The notes under the pieces are model-generated. The model did no database searches and was not told where the DNA came from. It was given only the letters and a program-made list of their open reading frames with translations. Of a stretch of 64,000 bases of DNA, positions 1-9,531 are shown piece by piece. The translations under genes and the position numbers were made by a program. The first letter of the stretch is position 1, and every line of letters begins with the position of its first letter. Source of the DNA: Halanaerobium saccharolyticum (lineage in GTDB: Bacteria > Bacillota > Halanaerobiia > Halanaerobiales > Halanaerobiaceae). The DNA lies in NCBI RefSeq assembly GCF_004362045.1, contig NZ_SNWX01000001.1, forward strand, positions 62,001-126,000. Reading direction: 5' to 3'.

Positions 1-1
1 T

Positions 2-445
2 CCTGAAGTTAAAGTAATTCACTCTTATGTTGGCGGCTGGGCAGATCCTGCCAAAGGAAAAGAACTTGCTAAGGCTATGATAGAACAGCGAGCAGATGTT
101 ATCTGGGGTGCTGCTGGTCGTTCTGGCCTGGGAGTGCTCAAAGCTGCTGCAGAAAACAATATCTATGGAATTGGAGCTGACTCTAATCAAAATCATGTTG
201 CTCCAGAACATGTTTTAACAAATGGAATGAAATTTGTTAATCACACAGTAAAAAGAGCTGTTAAACAGGTTATAGAAAACAACTTTAAACCCGGAGTTCA
301 TGTCCTTGGTATTGAAGAACAGGGACTGGGTTATACCGAAAGCCTGCTTCCAGCTGAGATTATTAAAAAGTTAGAGAAAATTAAAAATAAAATAGCAGCG
401 GGAGAAATAAAAATCCCGGCCACTATTGAGGCAGCTAGAAAATAA
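2..445 (+). CDS. BMP-family ABC transporter substrate-binding lipoprotein, C-terminal part
   Basis: The gene is cut by the left edge: the frame is open from base 2 with no start in view, leaving about 147 residues. The visible part has the ligand-domain features of basic membrane protein (BMP/Med) family binding proteins: a GGWADPAKGKELA stretch, an AADVIWGAAGRSGLGV-like glycine-rich segment (here RADVIWGAAGRSGLGV), and the late GVHVLGIEEQGLGYTES segment. These proteins bind purine nucleosides at the outer face of the inner membrane and feed an RbsA-type importer. The three genes downstream encode exactly that ATPase and permease pair, so nucleoside uptake is the likely job. A hairpin terminator separates it from the ATPase gene, which would let the binding protein be made in excess. 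Family call is firm; the exact ligand is inferred. Confidence 0.88.
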   Translation, partial: PEVKVIHSYVGGWADPAKGKELAKAMIEQRADVIWGAAGRSGLGVLKAAAENNIYGIGADSNQNHVAPEHVLTNGMKFVNHTVKRAVKQVIENNFKPGVHVLGIEEQGLGYTESLLPAEIIKKLEKIKNKIAAGEIKIPATIEAARK

Positions 446-454
446 CAAATATGC

Positions 455-483
455 AATAGGGACAGAAATGTCCCTATTTTCTT
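455..483 (+). terminator. Intrinsic terminator/attenuator inside the nucleoside importer operon
   Basis: A perfect 10-bp stem (455-464 with 469-478) closes a GAAA loop and runs into a T-rich tail. It sits between the binding-protein gene and the ATPase gene, where partial termination would make the binding protein more abundant than the membrane components. Confidence 0.8.
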
Positions 484-493
484 TCTATTTGAG

Positions 494-2029
494 TTGGAGG
501 TGATGACAATAAATGCTGTTGAAATGAAAAATATTTCTAAGTCTTTTGGTAGTGTTAAAGCAAATGACAGTATAGATTTTTCGGTAAAAAAAGGTGAAAT
601 CCACTGTTTGCTTGGCGAAAATGGAGCGGGGAAGTCAACCCTGGTAAAAATCTTATTTGGTCTTTATAATAAAGATCAGGGCCAGATAAAAATAAATAAT
701 AAGCCGGTAAAGATTAATAATCCAGCCGGGGCAATCAAAGAAAAGATGGGGATGATCCATCAGCATTTTATGTTAGTCGACAGATTTTCTATAATTGAAA
801 ATATTATTGCAGGTCAGGAGCCAACCAGAACCTGGGGGACCAGTATTGATAAAAAGAAAGCTGCAGTTAAGGTTAAAGAAATATCTCAGAATTTTGGATT
901 TGATCTGGATCCGGAAGCATTAATCGAAAATCTCTCAGTTGGAGAACAGCAGCGGGTGGAAATTATGAAAGCTTTATATCGCGAGGCAGAAATACTAATT
1001 TTAGATGAACCAACAGCGGTTTTAACGCCTCAGGAGACGGAAGAATTATTTGAAATCATGGAAAGTTTAAAAGAAGATAATAAAACAATAATTTTTATTA
1101 CTCATAAATTAAACGAAACAATGGAAATTGCTGATCGGATAACTATTTTAAGAGATGGTAAAAAGATAGGAACTGTTAATAAAAATGATACAACTCCGCA
1201 GAAATTAGCTAATATGATGGTCGGGAGAGAGGTTTTGTTAGATTTAGAAAAAAGCAGTAAAAATCCCGGAAAAGAAATTTTTTCAATTAAAAATTTAAGT
1301 TATAAAAACCCGGTCAGCGGTTTAGAACTTAATGAGATAAATATATCTTTTAAAAAGGGAGAGATTGTTGGACTGGCCGGAGTAGAAGGTAATGGACAGC
1401 TGGAGTTAGAAGAAATTATTGCCGGCTTAAAAGCTCCGGACAGTGGAGAAATACTCTTTAATTCTCAAAAAATAACTAAAGTTTCTACCCGGGAGCGGAG
1501 AAATATGGGGCTGGCACATATCCCCTCTGATAGAAATAAATACGGTTTAGTTGGAAACTTTTCTCTCGCTAAAAATATTTTGCTGGGCTCAGAGTGGAAT
1601 CCTGAGTTTAAAAATAAATTTATGATTGATTTTGATTATCTTAATAATTATACTGATCAAATTTTAAAAGAATATGATGTTCGCTTCTCTGGTAAAAATT
1701 CCAGGGCTTCAGAACTATCGGGAGGTAATCAGCAGAAGTTAATTATTGGAAGAGAATTGAGCAGAGGAGCAGAATTTGTTTTAGCAGCACAGCCAACAAG
1801 AGGTGTTGATATTGGGGCTATTGAATTTATACACAGGCAGCTGTTAAAAATTAGAGAAGAAGACAAGGCTGTATTTTTGATTTCGGCTGAACTGGACGAA
1901 CTGATGAGTTTAAGTGATAGAATTCTGGTTATCTATGAGGGGAATATTGTGGCCCGGGGTAAAGTAGAAGATTTTGATCAGGAAGAATTAGGACTCTTAA
2001 TGGCCGGACACAGCAGGGAGGAAAGATAG
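494..2029 (+). CDS. Nucleoside/purine ABC importer ATPase with two ABC domains (NupO/YufO-like)
   Basis: This is the energy-coupling ATPase of an importer for the BMP protein upstream. About 511 residues hold two ABC domains. The first has a full Walker A (GENGAGKST, about residues 41-49), signature LSVGEQQR and Walker B ILILDEPT. The second is degenerate, as is usual for RbsA-type fused ATPases: GVEGNGQLE in place of Walker A and VLAAQPTRGVD in place of the DEPT motif, but with a good LSGGNQQK signature. The start is uncertain. The open frame begins with TTG at 494, but that and the next two candidates lie in or before the GGAGG at 496-500; the spacing of that site points to the ATA at 509, and ATG 524 is also possible. 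The gene ends directly against the next start codon. Confidence 0.9.
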   Translation: MEVMTINAVEMKNISKSFGSVKANDSIDFSVKKGEIHCLLGENGAGKSTLVKILFGLYNKDQGQIKINNKPVKINNPAGAIKEKMGMIHQHFMLVDRFSIIENIIAGQEPTRTWGTSIDKKKAAVKVKEISQNFGFDLDPEALIENLSVGEQQRVEIMKALYREAEILILDEPTAVLTPQETEELFEIMESLKEDNKTIIFITHKLNETMEIADRITILRDGKKIGTVNKNDTTPQKLANMMVGREVLLDLEKSSKNPGKEIFSIKNLSYKNPVSGLELNEINISFKKGEIVGLAGVEGNGQLELEEIIAGLKAPDSGEILFNSQKITKVSTRERRNMGLAHIPSDRNKYGLVGNFSLAKNILLGSEWNPEFKNKFMIDFDYLNNYTDQILKEYDVRFSGKNSRASELSGGNQQKLIIGRELSRGAEFVLAAQPTRGVDIGAIEFIHRQLLKIREEDKAVFLISAELDELMSLSDRILVIYEGNIVARGKVEDFDQEELGLLMAGHSREER

Positions 2030-3079
2030 ATGGCTTTTAATAAAAATCTGAAGGAAATATTATATTCTGTGGCAGCTATAATTTCAGCACTGCTCCTGGG
2101 AGCTCTTTTAATAAAACTTTCTGGTCACAGTGCTCTAAAAGCATATTATTATTTATTTTACGGTGCTTTTGGCAGCACTTATAATATAGCTCAAACTTTT
2201 TTGAAAACAATTCCCTTAATTTTTACCGGTTTAGCAGTTGCTGTCGGTTTTCAGAGCGGTCTTTTTAATATTGGAGCAGAGGGTCAGCTTTATCTTGGAG
2301 CTTTTGCTGCAGCTCTGGCTGCTATTATTTTTTCGAATTTGCCGGGATTTATCTTAATCCCCTTAGCTCTAGCAGCAGGTGCCCTGGCAGGATCTTTATG
2401 GGCAGCAGTACCCGGTATTTTAAGAGCTAAAACCGGTGCTCACGAAGTTATCACCACAATTATGTTTAATTATATTGGAATCTTATTAACTACTTTTTTG
2501 CTGAAGAATTATTTTAAAGAAGAAGGCCCCGTTGATCAGACAAAAAAAATAGCGGAACAGGCAAGGCTGCCGGAATTAGTAGCAAATACTCGTTTGACCT
2601 GGGCTTTATTTATAGCGATTTTTGTTATTATAATAATTTATTATTTATTAAACCACACTGCTTATGGTTATGATTTACAGCTGGTAGGAGAAAATATAAA
2701 TGCTGCCGAATACAGTGGGGTAGATTCGGATAAAGTTATCATTAATACAATGCTTTTGAGTGGAGGAATTGCTGGCCTGGCCGGAAGCACCATGGTTCTG
2801 GGAGTTTTGCATAGATTTATTACCAATTTTTCTCCAGGTTATGGTTTTACAGGGATAGCTGTTGCTGTGCTGGGGAGAAATAAACCGCTGGGAGTTCTGT
2901 TTGCAGCCTTTTTATTTGGGATTTTAGAGTCTGGCGGGATGTCAATGCAGCTTTTTGCCAAAATTCCAGCTGACTTGATGACAATAGTTCAGGGGCTTGT
3001 TATTTTATTTGTTGCCGCACCTTCAATTTTTAAAATCTTAAAAAATAAAAGCGGAATATTTAGAGGTGATAATTCGTGA
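2030..3079 (+). CDS. Nucleoside ABC importer permease 1 (NupP/YufP-like, BPD_transp_2 family)
   Basis: This is the inner-membrane channel half of the importer. The 349 residues form many hydrophobic segments with the family-typical glycine-rich loop (FNIGAEGQLYLGAF, about residue 80) and an EVITTIMFNYIG segment that normally faces the ATPase. ATG follows the stop of the ATPase gene with no gap, and the ribosome site GGGAGG lies inside that gene, so translation is probably coupled. It overlaps the second permease by 4 bp. Subunit identity is clear from the family and the operon; specificity for nucleosides is inferred from similarity of the operon plan to nupNOPQ. Confidence 0.88.
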   Translation: MAFNKNLKEILYSVAAIISALLLGALLIKLSGHSALKAYYYLFYGAFGSTYNIAQTFLKTIPLIFTGLAVAVGFQSGLFNIGAEGQLYLGAFAAALAAIIFSNLPGFILIPLALAAGALAGSLWAAVPGILRAKTGAHEVITTIMFNYIGILLTTFLLKNYFKEEGPVDQTKKIAEQARLPELVANTRLTWALFIAIFVIIIIYYLLNHTAYGYDLQLVGENINAAEYSGVDSDKVIINTMLLSGGIAGLAGSTMVLGVLHRFITNFSPGYGFTGIAVAVLGRNKPLGVLFAAFLFGILESGGMSMQLFAKIPADLMTIVQGLVILFVAAPSIFKILKNKSGIFRGDNS

Positions 3080-4011
3080 ATGTATTAGGCACAATTTTTA
3101 GTATAAATACTCTAGCTGCTGCAATTCGGCTGGTTGTTCCTATTGCTTTAGCAGCAGTAGGGGGAGCTTTCTCCGAAAGATCTGGAGTTATTAATATTGG
3201 TCTGGAGGGTATGATATTAACAGGCGCCTTTGCAGGAGCTGTGGGTTCCTATTACAGCGGCAGTGCTTTTTTTGGTGTTCTGGCTGCATTAGCTGCTGGT
3301 GCAATTTTAGGACTCCTTTTTTCTTTTTTTACAATAGACCTGGAAGCTGATCATGTGGTTGCTGGAGTTGGAATTAATATTCTTTCTCTGGGATTTACTA
3401 CCTGGTTAATGCAGGTTATCTGGGGCCAAAAAGGTGCTTCACCACAGGTTGCTGGTCTGCCTGAAATTAAAATACCAATTCTGGCAGATCTACCTCTGCT
3501 TGGTGATCTTTTAGCCAGTAATTCCCCGATTGTATATCTGATGTTTATCATTGTAATTTCCAGCTGGTATCTATTGTTTAAAACCCCCCTTGGATTACGG
3601 ATCCGCTTTACCGGTGAGCACCCCGAAGCAGCAGATACTCTCGGGATAAACATTCGGTTTATTAAATATTTTTCTGTAACTTTAAGTGGTGTCCTGGCAG
3701 CACTGGGAGGATCTTATTTGTCCCTGGGCCATTTAAACTGGTTTAGCAGCAATATGTCAGCCGGGAGAGGATATATGGCACTGGCGGCCAATATATTTGG
3801 GCAGTGGAATCCACTGGGAGGATTTGCTGCCAGCATGCTTTTTGCTTTTACTGATGCTGTCCAGATGCGATTACAGGGAATGAACTTAAATATAGCTTCT
3901 GAATTTATCCAGATGCTGCCTTATGTTCTGACTGTTCTTATTTTAGCCGGAGCAGTAATTAGATCCAGACCACCGGCAGCCCTGGGCAGTCATTATAAAT
4001 CAAATAAATAA
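3076..4011 (+). CDS. Nucleoside ABC importer permease 2 (NupQ/YufQ-like)
   Basis: This is the second membrane subunit, 311 residues, starting with GTG that overlaps the upstream stop (GTGA). An AGAGGTGAT ribosome site lies just ahead. It has the GVINIGLEGMILTGAFAGA loop that matches the FNIGAEGQL loop of its partner, and a GVGINILSLGFTT helix. The two permeases form a heterodimer in known relatives. This is the last gene of the importer operon; a roughly 200-bp spacer with the rpmE promoter follows. Confidence 0.88.
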   Translation: MNVLGTIFSINTLAAAIRLVVPIALAAVGGAFSERSGVINIGLEGMILTGAFAGAVGSYYSGSAFFGVLAALAAGAILGLLFSFFTIDLEADHVVAGVGINILSLGFTTWLMQVIWGQKGASPQVAGLPEIKIPILADLPLLGDLLASNSPIVYLMFIIVISSWYLLFKTPLGLRIRFTGEHPEAADTLGINIRFIKYFSVTLSGVLAALGGSYLSLGHLNWFSSNMSAGRGYMALAANIFGQWNPLGGFAASMLFAFTDAVQMRLQGMNLNIASEFIQMLPYVLTVLILAGAVIRSRPPAALGSHYKSNK

Positions 4012-4095
4012 AATTAGCACTTTGAGAGTGGAATAAAGAGCAGACTTAACTTCTCACAGGCAGAATAAAGTCTTTCTCTAATTAATTTTTTCTCC

Positions 4096-4124
4096 TTGCA
4101 ACACTAAAAGCCCTGTGTTATAAT
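4096..4124 (+). promoter_or_regulatory. Sigma-A-type promoter for rpmE
   Basis: TTGCAA (4096-4101), a 17-bp spacer and a perfect TATAAT (4119-4124). The predicted start near 4131 gives an 89-nt leader before rpmE. The rest of the 4012-4095 spacer shows nothing recognisable. Confidence 0.78.
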
Positions 4125-4130
4125 AAATCT

Positions 4131-4219
4131 TAGCGTGAAGATTTATGTCTTCAGCCCGATTTTTGAGACATAAAATAATCGGTGTAACAATAATTATGAA
4201 TGCAAGAGAGGTGATATAG
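4131..4219 (+). promoter_or_regulatory. Structured leader of rpmE, possible L31 autoregulatory element
   Basis: Two short hairpins can form in the leader: GAAGA/TCTTC (4137-4141 with 4148-4152) and CCGATT/AATCGG (4156-4161 with 4177-4182). Ribosomal protein L31 leaders that act as autoregulatory sites are known in Firmicutes. Whether this one fits that family needs a covariance-model search; the hairpins themselves are directly visible. Confidence 0.4.
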
Positions 4220-4459
4220 ATGCGTGAAGGAATCCACCCAGACGTTAAAGAAACCACAATAACCTGTGCCTGCGGCGAGGTTTATAAAACTAAGTCAACT
4301 AAAGAAGATATCAGGGTTGAAGTTTGTTCTAGCTGTCATCCATTCTATACAGGAAAACAGCGTAAAGCCAAAAAAGGTGGTCGTGTCGAAAGATTTAATA
4401 AAAAATACGGGATTTCAGACGAAAGCTCAGAAGAAGAATCTGAAAAAGATACTGAGTAG
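4220..4459 (+). CDS. rpmE: 50S ribosomal protein L31, zinc-binding type
   Basis: A 79-residue protein of the large ribosomal subunit. It begins MREGIHPDV and carries the zinc ligands as C16-x-C18 and C36-x-x-C39, so it is the Cys-containing form rather than the zinc-free paralog. HPFYTGKQR is the usual central motif. The last 13 residues are a very acidic tail ([13 protein letters not shown]) longer than in many relatives, in keeping with a salt-adapted proteome. The ribosome site GAGAGGTGAT is well placed. It has its own promoter and is followed by a strong terminator, so it is monocistronic or only weakly joined to tdk. Confidence 0.97.
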   Translation: MREGIHPDVKETTITCACGEVYKTKSTKEDIRVEVCSSCHPFYTGKQRKAKKGGRVERFNKKYGISDESSEEESEKDTE

Positions 4460-4487
4460 AACGGAACAGAAATCCTTTTTTTCTGCT

Positions 4488-4516
4488 GCAGGGCTTAATT
4501 GCTCTGCTTTTTTTTT
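4488..4516 (+). terminator. Intrinsic terminator after rpmE
   Basis: A 7-bp GC-rich stem (4488-4494 with 4501-4507, one G-U pair), a 6-nt loop, and a run of nine T residues. Confidence 0.85.
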
Positions 4517-4609
4517 AGAAAAATTTTCAATAACTGGCGATAAAATAGAAAGTTTTGCCTGGAAATTTTAAAGAATTATGATCAGTATTATAATGATGAG
4601 GTGGAATAA

Positions 4610-5188
4610 TTGTATAAAATTACAAAAAGCGGCTGGCTGGAAGTAATTACAGGCCCCATGTACTGTGGAAAAAGCGAAGAACTGATCCGCAGGTTGCGCA
4701 GGGTAAAAATTGCTAAACAGAAAGTAAAAGTATTTAAACCCGTTTTAGATGACCGTTACAGCAAAAAAGATGTTGTTTCTCACAGTGGAAACAGTATAGA
4801 AGCAGTACCAGTTGATCATCCAGAAGAAATTTTAGAAAGAATCGATGCTGCAGTTGATGTAGTAGGGATTGATGAAGCTCAATTTTTTCATGAAGATTTA
4901 GTAGAAATTTGTGAAGACCTGGCTGACAGAGGGATTAGAGTTATTTTGGCCGGACTGGATAGAGATTTTCGCAATCAGCCCTTTGGACCGATGCCGGAAT
5001 TAATGGCCAGAGCTGAATATGTTGATAAACTGCATGCTATTTGTATCCAGTGTGGAGAACCTGCAAGCAGAACCCAGCGCTTAATCGATGGACAGCCAGC
5101 GGCTGCAGATGACCCGGTGATTTTAGTGGGAGCATCTGAGGTTTACGAAGCTCGCTGTAGAAGCTGTCATGCTCTTAAAGGGGAATAA
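4610..5188 (+). CDS. tdk: Thymidine kinase
   Basis: Salvages thymidine to dTMP with ATP in the cytoplasm. The 192 residues fit the type II (bacterial, zinc-containing) family. The P-loop is GPMYCGKS at residues 15-22, the DEAQFF motif is near residue 90, and the zinc lasso is formed by CIQCGEPA and the C-terminal CRSCHA. TTG is the start, 5 bp after a GAGGTGG ribosome site. It leads the cluster tdk-prfA-prmC, a common Firmicute arrangement. Confidence 0.96.
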   Translation: MYKITKSGWLEVITGPMYCGKSEELIRRLRRVKIAKQKVKVFKPVLDDRYSKKDVVSHSGNSIEAVPVDHPEEILERIDAAVDVVGIDEAQFFHEDLVEICEDLADRGIRVILAGLDRDFRNQPFGPMPELMARAEYVDKLHAICIQCGEPASRTQRLIDGQPAAADDPVILVGASEVYEARCRSCHALKGE

Positions 5189-5228
5189 TCTGCTGCCAAT
5201 TTTAAAGATAATATGAGGTGAAATATAA

Positions 5229-6311
5229 ATGTTTGATTTAGAAAACTTAGAAGAAAAACTGGATAAACTGGTTGAGAATTATAAAAAATTAAATTCCAAA
5301 CTCAGTGATCCTGAGGTAATCAATGATAGTGATAAATATCAAAAACTTTTAAAAAAACATGCAAAATTAAAAAAGATAGTAGAAAAATATAAAGAATATA
5401 AAGAAGCAAAAGAGGGTATCGAAGAAGCAGAGGAAATGATGGAGCTGGAAGATGATCCAGAAATGCAGGCTCTGTTTGAAGAAGAAATTGAAGAACTAAA
5501 GCCTAAAAAAGAAAAATTGGAGGAAAAGCTTCCAATTATGCTGCTGCCTGATGATCCCAATGATGAGAAAAACGTTATTGTAGAAATCAGGGCCGGTGCT
5601 GGTGGAGATGAAGCTGCACTTTTCGCGGCTGACTTATACAGAATGTATTCTCGTTATGCAGAAAATAAGGGCTGGAAGGTAGAGATAATGAGTGCCAACG
5701 AGTCTGCTTCTGGTGGCTTTAAGGAAATTATTTTCACAATTGAAGGAACAGATATTTTTAAATATTTAAAGTACGAGAGTGGGGTTCACAGAGTACAGCG
5801 TGTGCCTTCAACTGAGTCCAGCGGTCGGATCCATACTTCTACCGCTACCGTTGCTGTTTTACCGGAAGCTGAAGAAGTGGATGTAGATATCAATACTAAT
5901 GATTTAACTATTGACACCTTTCGCTCCAGTGGTCCAGGTGGTCAGAGTGTAAACACAACTGACTCCGCTATTAGAATTACTCACAAGCCAACCGGTCTTA
6001 CCGTTTCCTGTCAGGACGAAAAGTCACAGCATAAAAATAAAGCTAAGGCAATGCGGATTCTGCGGGCCCGCCTGCAGGAGAAAAAAGAGCAGGAAAAACA
6101 AAAGGAAAGAGCTGAAGCTCGCAAATCACAGGTTGGTACAGGTGACCGCAGCGAGAAAATCAGAACCTATAATTTCCCTCAGGGGAGAGTAAGTGATCAC
6201 CGGATTAATCTGACTGTCCACCAGCTGGATAAAATTCTTGATGGAGAGATGGATCCTGTTATTGAAGCCTTAATTGAGGAGGATAATATCAAGAGATTGG
6301 AGAAGATCTAA
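5229..6311 (+). CDS. prfA: Peptide chain release factor 1
   Basis: Recognises UAA and UAG in the ribosomal A site and triggers peptide release. At 360 residues it has the normal length. The codon-reading tripeptide of RF1 is PST at residues 193-195 (PxT class), and the catalytic GGQ is at 237-239, the site that PrmC methylates. The N-terminal third is a highly charged coiled coil. The downstream prmC gene starts one base after the prfA stop, which places the enzyme and its substrate in one transcript. Confidence 0.97.
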   Translation: MFDLENLEEKLDKLVENYKKLNSKLSDPEVINDSDKYQKLLKKHAKLKKIVEKYKEYKEAKEGIEEAEEMMELEDDPEMQALFEEEIEELKPKKEKLEEKLPIMLLPDDPNDEKNVIVEIRAGAGGDEAALFAADLYRMYSRYAENKGWKVEIMSANESASGGFKEIIFTIEGTDIFKYLKYESGVHRVQRVPSTESSGRIHTSTATVAVLPEAEEVDVDINTNDLTIDTFRSSGPGGQSVNTTDSAIRITHKPTGLTVSCQDEKSQHKNKAKAMRILRARLQEKKEQEKQKERAEARKSQVGTGDRSEKIRTYNFPQGRVSDHRINLTVHQLDKILDGEMDPVIEALIEEDNIKRLEKI

Positions 6312-6312
6312 A

Positions 6313-7188
6313 ATGAATATTAAAGAACTTCTTAAACGCAGTGATCAGTTTCTGGCTGAACGAGGGATCGAAAGCTCTCGCCTGGATGCTGAAGTACTGA
6401 TGGCAGATCTCCTGGATATGGAAAGGATCAATCTTTATGTAAAATATGATTATCCTTTAAAAAGCAGCGAAGTTGACAGATATCGAGAAATGATAAAAAA
6501 GAGGGCGCAGAGAGTCCCAGCAGCCTATATTACTGAGAAAAAAGAATTTATGTCATTAGAATTTGAAATAAAGGAAGGGGTTTTAATTCCCCGACCGGAG
6601 ACAGAGAATCTGGTGGAGACAGTTATTGAATACTGCCGTCAGAATGAGCTGCAGAGTCCGCAGATAATTGATGTGGGCACAGGTAGTGGGGCCATTGCTG
6701 TTAGTCTGGCTCACTACTTGACTGAAGCTAAAGTTGTAGGAGTTGACCTTGATCCACAGGCCCTAAAAGTTGCCCGCCGGAACATGGAAAAACACGAATT
6801 AAGTGAGCGGATGAGTATTCTAAAAAGTGATCTGCTGGCAGAATTTATCAAAAGGGAGATTAAAGAAATTGATATTATAGTCTCTAATCCTCCTTATATT
6901 TCGGAGGCGGAAATGGAAGAACTGTCACCGGAGGTCAAAAAGGAACCACAAACTGCCCTGAAAGCAGGAGCAGACGGTTTAGATTATTACCGGCGTCTGA
7001 TACCGGAGGCCGAAAAAGTGCTAAAAAATGGTGGCAAAATCTTTCTGGAGATAGGTTATCAGCAGGCTGAAGCTGTCAGCAATCTTTTTGGTAAAAGCTG
7101 GTCTCAGGTGGAAGTGAAAAAGGATTATGCAGAGAATGACAGAATTGTCTCAGCAGTTTTTGAAGCAGTTAAAAAAACTGAGGGTTAA
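6313..7188 (+). CDS. prmC: Release factor glutamine methyltransferase
   Basis: Methylates the Gln of the GGQ motif in release factors using S-adenosylmethionine. About 291 residues from ATG 6313, which has a GGAG site 10 bp ahead. A longer frame opens at 6274 inside prfA but has no such site, so the short form is chosen. The SAM-binding motif is DVGTGSGAIAVSLA, and the catalytic NPPY appears as VSNPPYISEAE. The N-terminal helical domain that grips the release factor is present. Confidence 0.96.
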   Translation: MNIKELLKRSDQFLAERGIESSRLDAEVLMADLLDMERINLYVKYDYPLKSSEVDRYREMIKKRAQRVPAAYITEKKEFMSLEFEIKEGVLIPRPETENLVETVIEYCRQNELQSPQIIDVGTGSGAIAVSLAHYLTEAKVVGVDLDPQALKVARRNMEKHELSERMSILKSDLLAEFIKREIKEIDIIVSNPPYISEAEMEELSPEVKKEPQTALKAGADGLDYYRRLIPEAEKVLKNGGKIFLEIGYQQAEAVSNLFGKSWSQVEVKKDYAENDRIVSAVFEAVKKTEG

Positions 7189-7234
7189 AATAATTAAAAA
7201 ATACTGCTGCAGTAGATGAAGTTAGGTGGAGCTG

Positions 7235-8368
7235 ATGCAATTTAAAACTAAAATAAAAAAAACCGAATATCAAAAAAAATTTGAGTCTGACAGAATTGAA
7301 GGACTTGCTCTGGATTCTGTTTTGAGAAATAAATTAAAAGAAGATCAGGCAGTTATTGAGGCTGCTGACCTCTTAAAAAATGGAGAAGTTGTGGCTCTAC
7401 CTACAGAAACAGTTTATGGTCTGGCGGCAGATGCCATGAATCCGGAAGCTGTAAAGAAGATTTTTAAAGCCAAAGGTCGGCCCCAGGATAACCCGCTGAT
7501 TGTTCATATTGCTGATCAGTCACAGCTTGGAGAGCTGACAGCCGGTAAAACATCTGTAAAAGCTAAAAAATTAATGGAAAAATTCTGGCCGGGACCGCTG
7601 ACAATTATTTTTTCGAAAAATGCGAAGGTGCCTGCTGTAACTTCTGCCGGTCTGCAGACTATAGCAGTCCGGATGCCTGCTCATCCTCTGATGCTGGCTG
7701 TCATTGAGCTTTCTGGACTGGCCCTGGCAGCTCCCAGTGCTAATACATCTGGTTTTCCCAGTCCGACTCGAGCCAGACATGTCTATAATGATCTCAAAGG
7801 AAAAATACCGTTGATTCTTGACGGAGGGCCCTCTCAATTTGGGGTGGAATCAACAGTTATTGATCTGAGCGGAGAAGAGATCCGAGTTTTAAGGCCGGGT
7901 GGTGTCAGCCGCGAAGATATATCTTCTTTTTTAGGAGAAGATGTTAGTTTAGCTGCTGAACTCAAAGATGATAAAGTACTTTCTCCGGGAATGAAATACC
8001 GCCATTATGCGCCCCAGAAAAAATTACACATCTTTAATTTTGAGGACAGAATTTCTGTTTTGAGACAGGCTTTAAAAAGAGCAGAAACAAAAAAAATTGC
8101 TGTTATCACTGCTAGAAAAAGCAAAATAAATATTAAAGATCTTACAGAAGATAATATAAAAATTTTGAGAGTTTTTGATCATGAAGCTCCGGAAGAACTG
8201 GCCCAAAAACTTTTTGATTTACTTAGAAAACTTGATGCTGATCAGAGTATTGAAGAAATTTACATTGAAGAATTAGAGACAGCGGGTATCGGTGAGGCTG
8301 TGATGAACAGGGTTTATAAGGCTGCCGCTGCCGGAGAATATTCTCAGCCAGGAGGTGGAGACAATTAA
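7235..8368 (+). CDS. L-threonylcarbamoyladenylate synthase, long Sua5 type
   Basis: Makes the threonylcarbamoyl-AMP used for the t6A37 tRNA modification. The YrdC/Sua5 domain is clear: ALPTETVYGLAADA, KGRPQDNPLIVHI, KFWPGPLTIIF and the APSANTSG and GVESTVIDL motifs. A C-terminal Sua5 domain (from SPGMKYRHYAPQ onward) makes it the long form (377 residues), like YwlC of Bacillus. ATG 7235 is preferred over GTG 7226 because the latter lies in the AGGTGGAG ribosome site. The coding end overlaps the next frame by 14 bp if GTG 8355 is used. Confidence 0.94.
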   Translation: MQFKTKIKKTEYQKKFESDRIEGLALDSVLRNKLKEDQAVIEAADLLKNGEVVALPTETVYGLAADAMNPEAVKKIFKAKGRPQDNPLIVHIADQSQLGELTAGKTSVKAKKLMEKFWPGPLTIIFSKNAKVPAVTSAGLQTIAVRMPAHPLMLAVIELSGLALAAPSANTSGFPSPTRARHVYNDLKGKIPLILDGGPSQFGVESTVIDLSGEEIRVLRPGGVSREDISSFLGEDVSLAAELKDDKVLSPGMKYRHYAPQKKLHIFNFEDRISVLRQALKRAETKKIAVITARKSKINIKDLTEDNIKILRVFDHEAPEELAQKLFDLLRKLDADQSIEEIYIEELETAGIGEAVMNRVYKAAAAGEYSQPGGGDN

Positions 8369-8852
8369 AAAGATTTTATTTGTTTGCACGGGAAATACAT
8401 GTAGAAGTCCAATGGCAGAGTATTTATTAAAAGAATTGATATCAGAAAATGATGAACTTAAATTAAAAAAATGGGAAGTTCTTTCAGCTGGAATTTCGGC
8501 TGTTAAAGGTGCTGAAGCCAATGAAAAGGCAAGTTCTGTGATGAAAGAATTAAATATTGATCTTTCCGATCATATTTCTCATAATATTGAAGAGATCGAG
8601 CTAGGTCAGGAAGATTTAATTATTACTATGACCCGCAAGCACAGTCGGGCCCTGGTCCTCAGACATCCAGATTTAGCCGATAAAATTTTTACTTTAAAGG
8701 AATTGAGTGAGCTGGATACTGATTCCAGAGATATTCAGGATCCTTTTGGTCTTTCCGAAGAAGTATATAGAGAGACCCGGGATGAAATTCAGAAGAATTT
8801 AAGGTTTTCCTTAAAAAAACTAAAGAATATTGAGTTGATTGAGGAGGACTAA
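8355..8852 (+). CDS. Low-molecular-weight phosphatase (protein-arginine/tyrosine phosphatase family, YwlE-like)
   Basis: A cytoplasmic phosphatase of the LMW-PTP fold. The P-loop is VCTGNTCRSPMAE, with catalytic Cys and Arg. Thr after the Cys-x-Gly-Asn part is typical of the arginine phosphatase YwlE, and the gene follows a ywlC homolog as in Bacillus, so protein-arginine phosphatase is a fair guess. The acid-loop Asp is in IQDPFGLSEEVY. The start is odd: GTG 8355 lies inside the GGAGG site (8351-8355). The family's usual first residues MKKILFVCTGN align with the ATT codon at 8364, exactly 8 bases after the site, so an AUU start is likely. The stop is secure. Confidence 0.9.
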   Translation: METIKKILFVCTGNTCRSPMAEYLLKELISENDELKLKKWEVLSAGISAVKGAEANEKASSVMKELNIDLSDHISHNIEEIELGQEDLIITMTRKHSRALVLRHPDLADKIFTLKELSELDTDSRDIQDPFGLSEEVYRETRDEIQKNLRFSLKKLKNIELIEED

Positions 8853-8896
8853 GCTTCTTTAAGTAGAATAATATTAATATGAAGGGAGAAATAATT

Positions 8897-9526
8897 TTGA
8901 GTGAATTACATGTAATGGACCATCCGTTAATCAGACACAAAATTGCAATAATGAGGGACAAAAATACCGGCCCCAAAGAATTTAGGGAGCTGGCCGATGA
9001 GGTAGCAACTTTAATGGCCTATGAGGTAACAAGAGATATGCCTTTAGAAGATGTAGAAATTGAAACTCCGATTACCAAAGGCAAATTTAAAATGATAGCC
9101 GGTAAAAAATTGGGGATTGTGCCAATTTTAAGAGCCGGACTGGGGATGCTGGATGGAGTTCTAAAACTGATTCCTGCTGCCCGGGTTGGTCATATTGGTT
9201 TATATAGAGACCCTGAAACACTGGAAGCTGTTGAGTATTACTGTAAACTTCCAACTGATATTCAGGAAAGAGATTTACTGGTAGTTGATCCCATGCTGGC
9301 TACAGGTAATACAGCTATGGAAGCAATTAAGTTTATTAAAGATAGAAATCCGCGCAGTGTTAAATTAATGGTACTGGTTGCAGCTCCAGAGGGAGTTAAG
9401 AAAATTCAGGATGCACATCCCGATATTGATATCTGGACAGGTGCACTGGATGAAAAATTAAATGATCATGCTTATATTGTTCCCGGCCTTGGTGATGCAG
9501 GGGATAGGCTTTACGGTACTAAATAA
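8897..9526 (+). CDS. upp: Uracil phosphoribosyltransferase
   Basis: Salvages uracil to UMP using PRPP. TTG 8897 gives 209 residues, the normal family length, and has an AGGGAG site 8 bp upstream; the open frame also extends back to ATG 8879, which would overlap that site. The protein begins [15 protein letters not shown], and the PRPP-binding loop is [12 protein letters not shown]. The late [13 protein letters not shown] motif contacts uracil. A long palindrome follows the stop codon. Confidence 0.96.
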   Translation: MSELHVMDHPLIRHKIAIMRDKNTGPKEFRELADEVATLMAYEVTRDMPLEDVEIETPITKGKFKMIAGKKLGIVPILRAGLGMLDGVLKLIPAARVGHIGLYRDPETLEAVEYYCKLPTDIQERDLLVVDPMLATGNTAMEAIKFIKDRNPRSVKLMVLVAAPEGVKKIQDAHPDIDIWTGALDEKLNDHAYIVPGLGDAGDRLYGTK

Positions 9527-9531
9527 AATTT

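Noticed and set aside
3351-3653. Opposite-strand frames inside the permease, rpmE, prfA, atp, murA and lpx genes
   Set aside because: They lie fully within well-supported genes, have no ribosome sites and no family-like sequence, so they are shadows.
4571-4600. Promoter directly ahead of tdk (TATAAT at 4589)
   Set aside because: No -35 match at proper distance, and the start point would fall on the ribosome-binding site.
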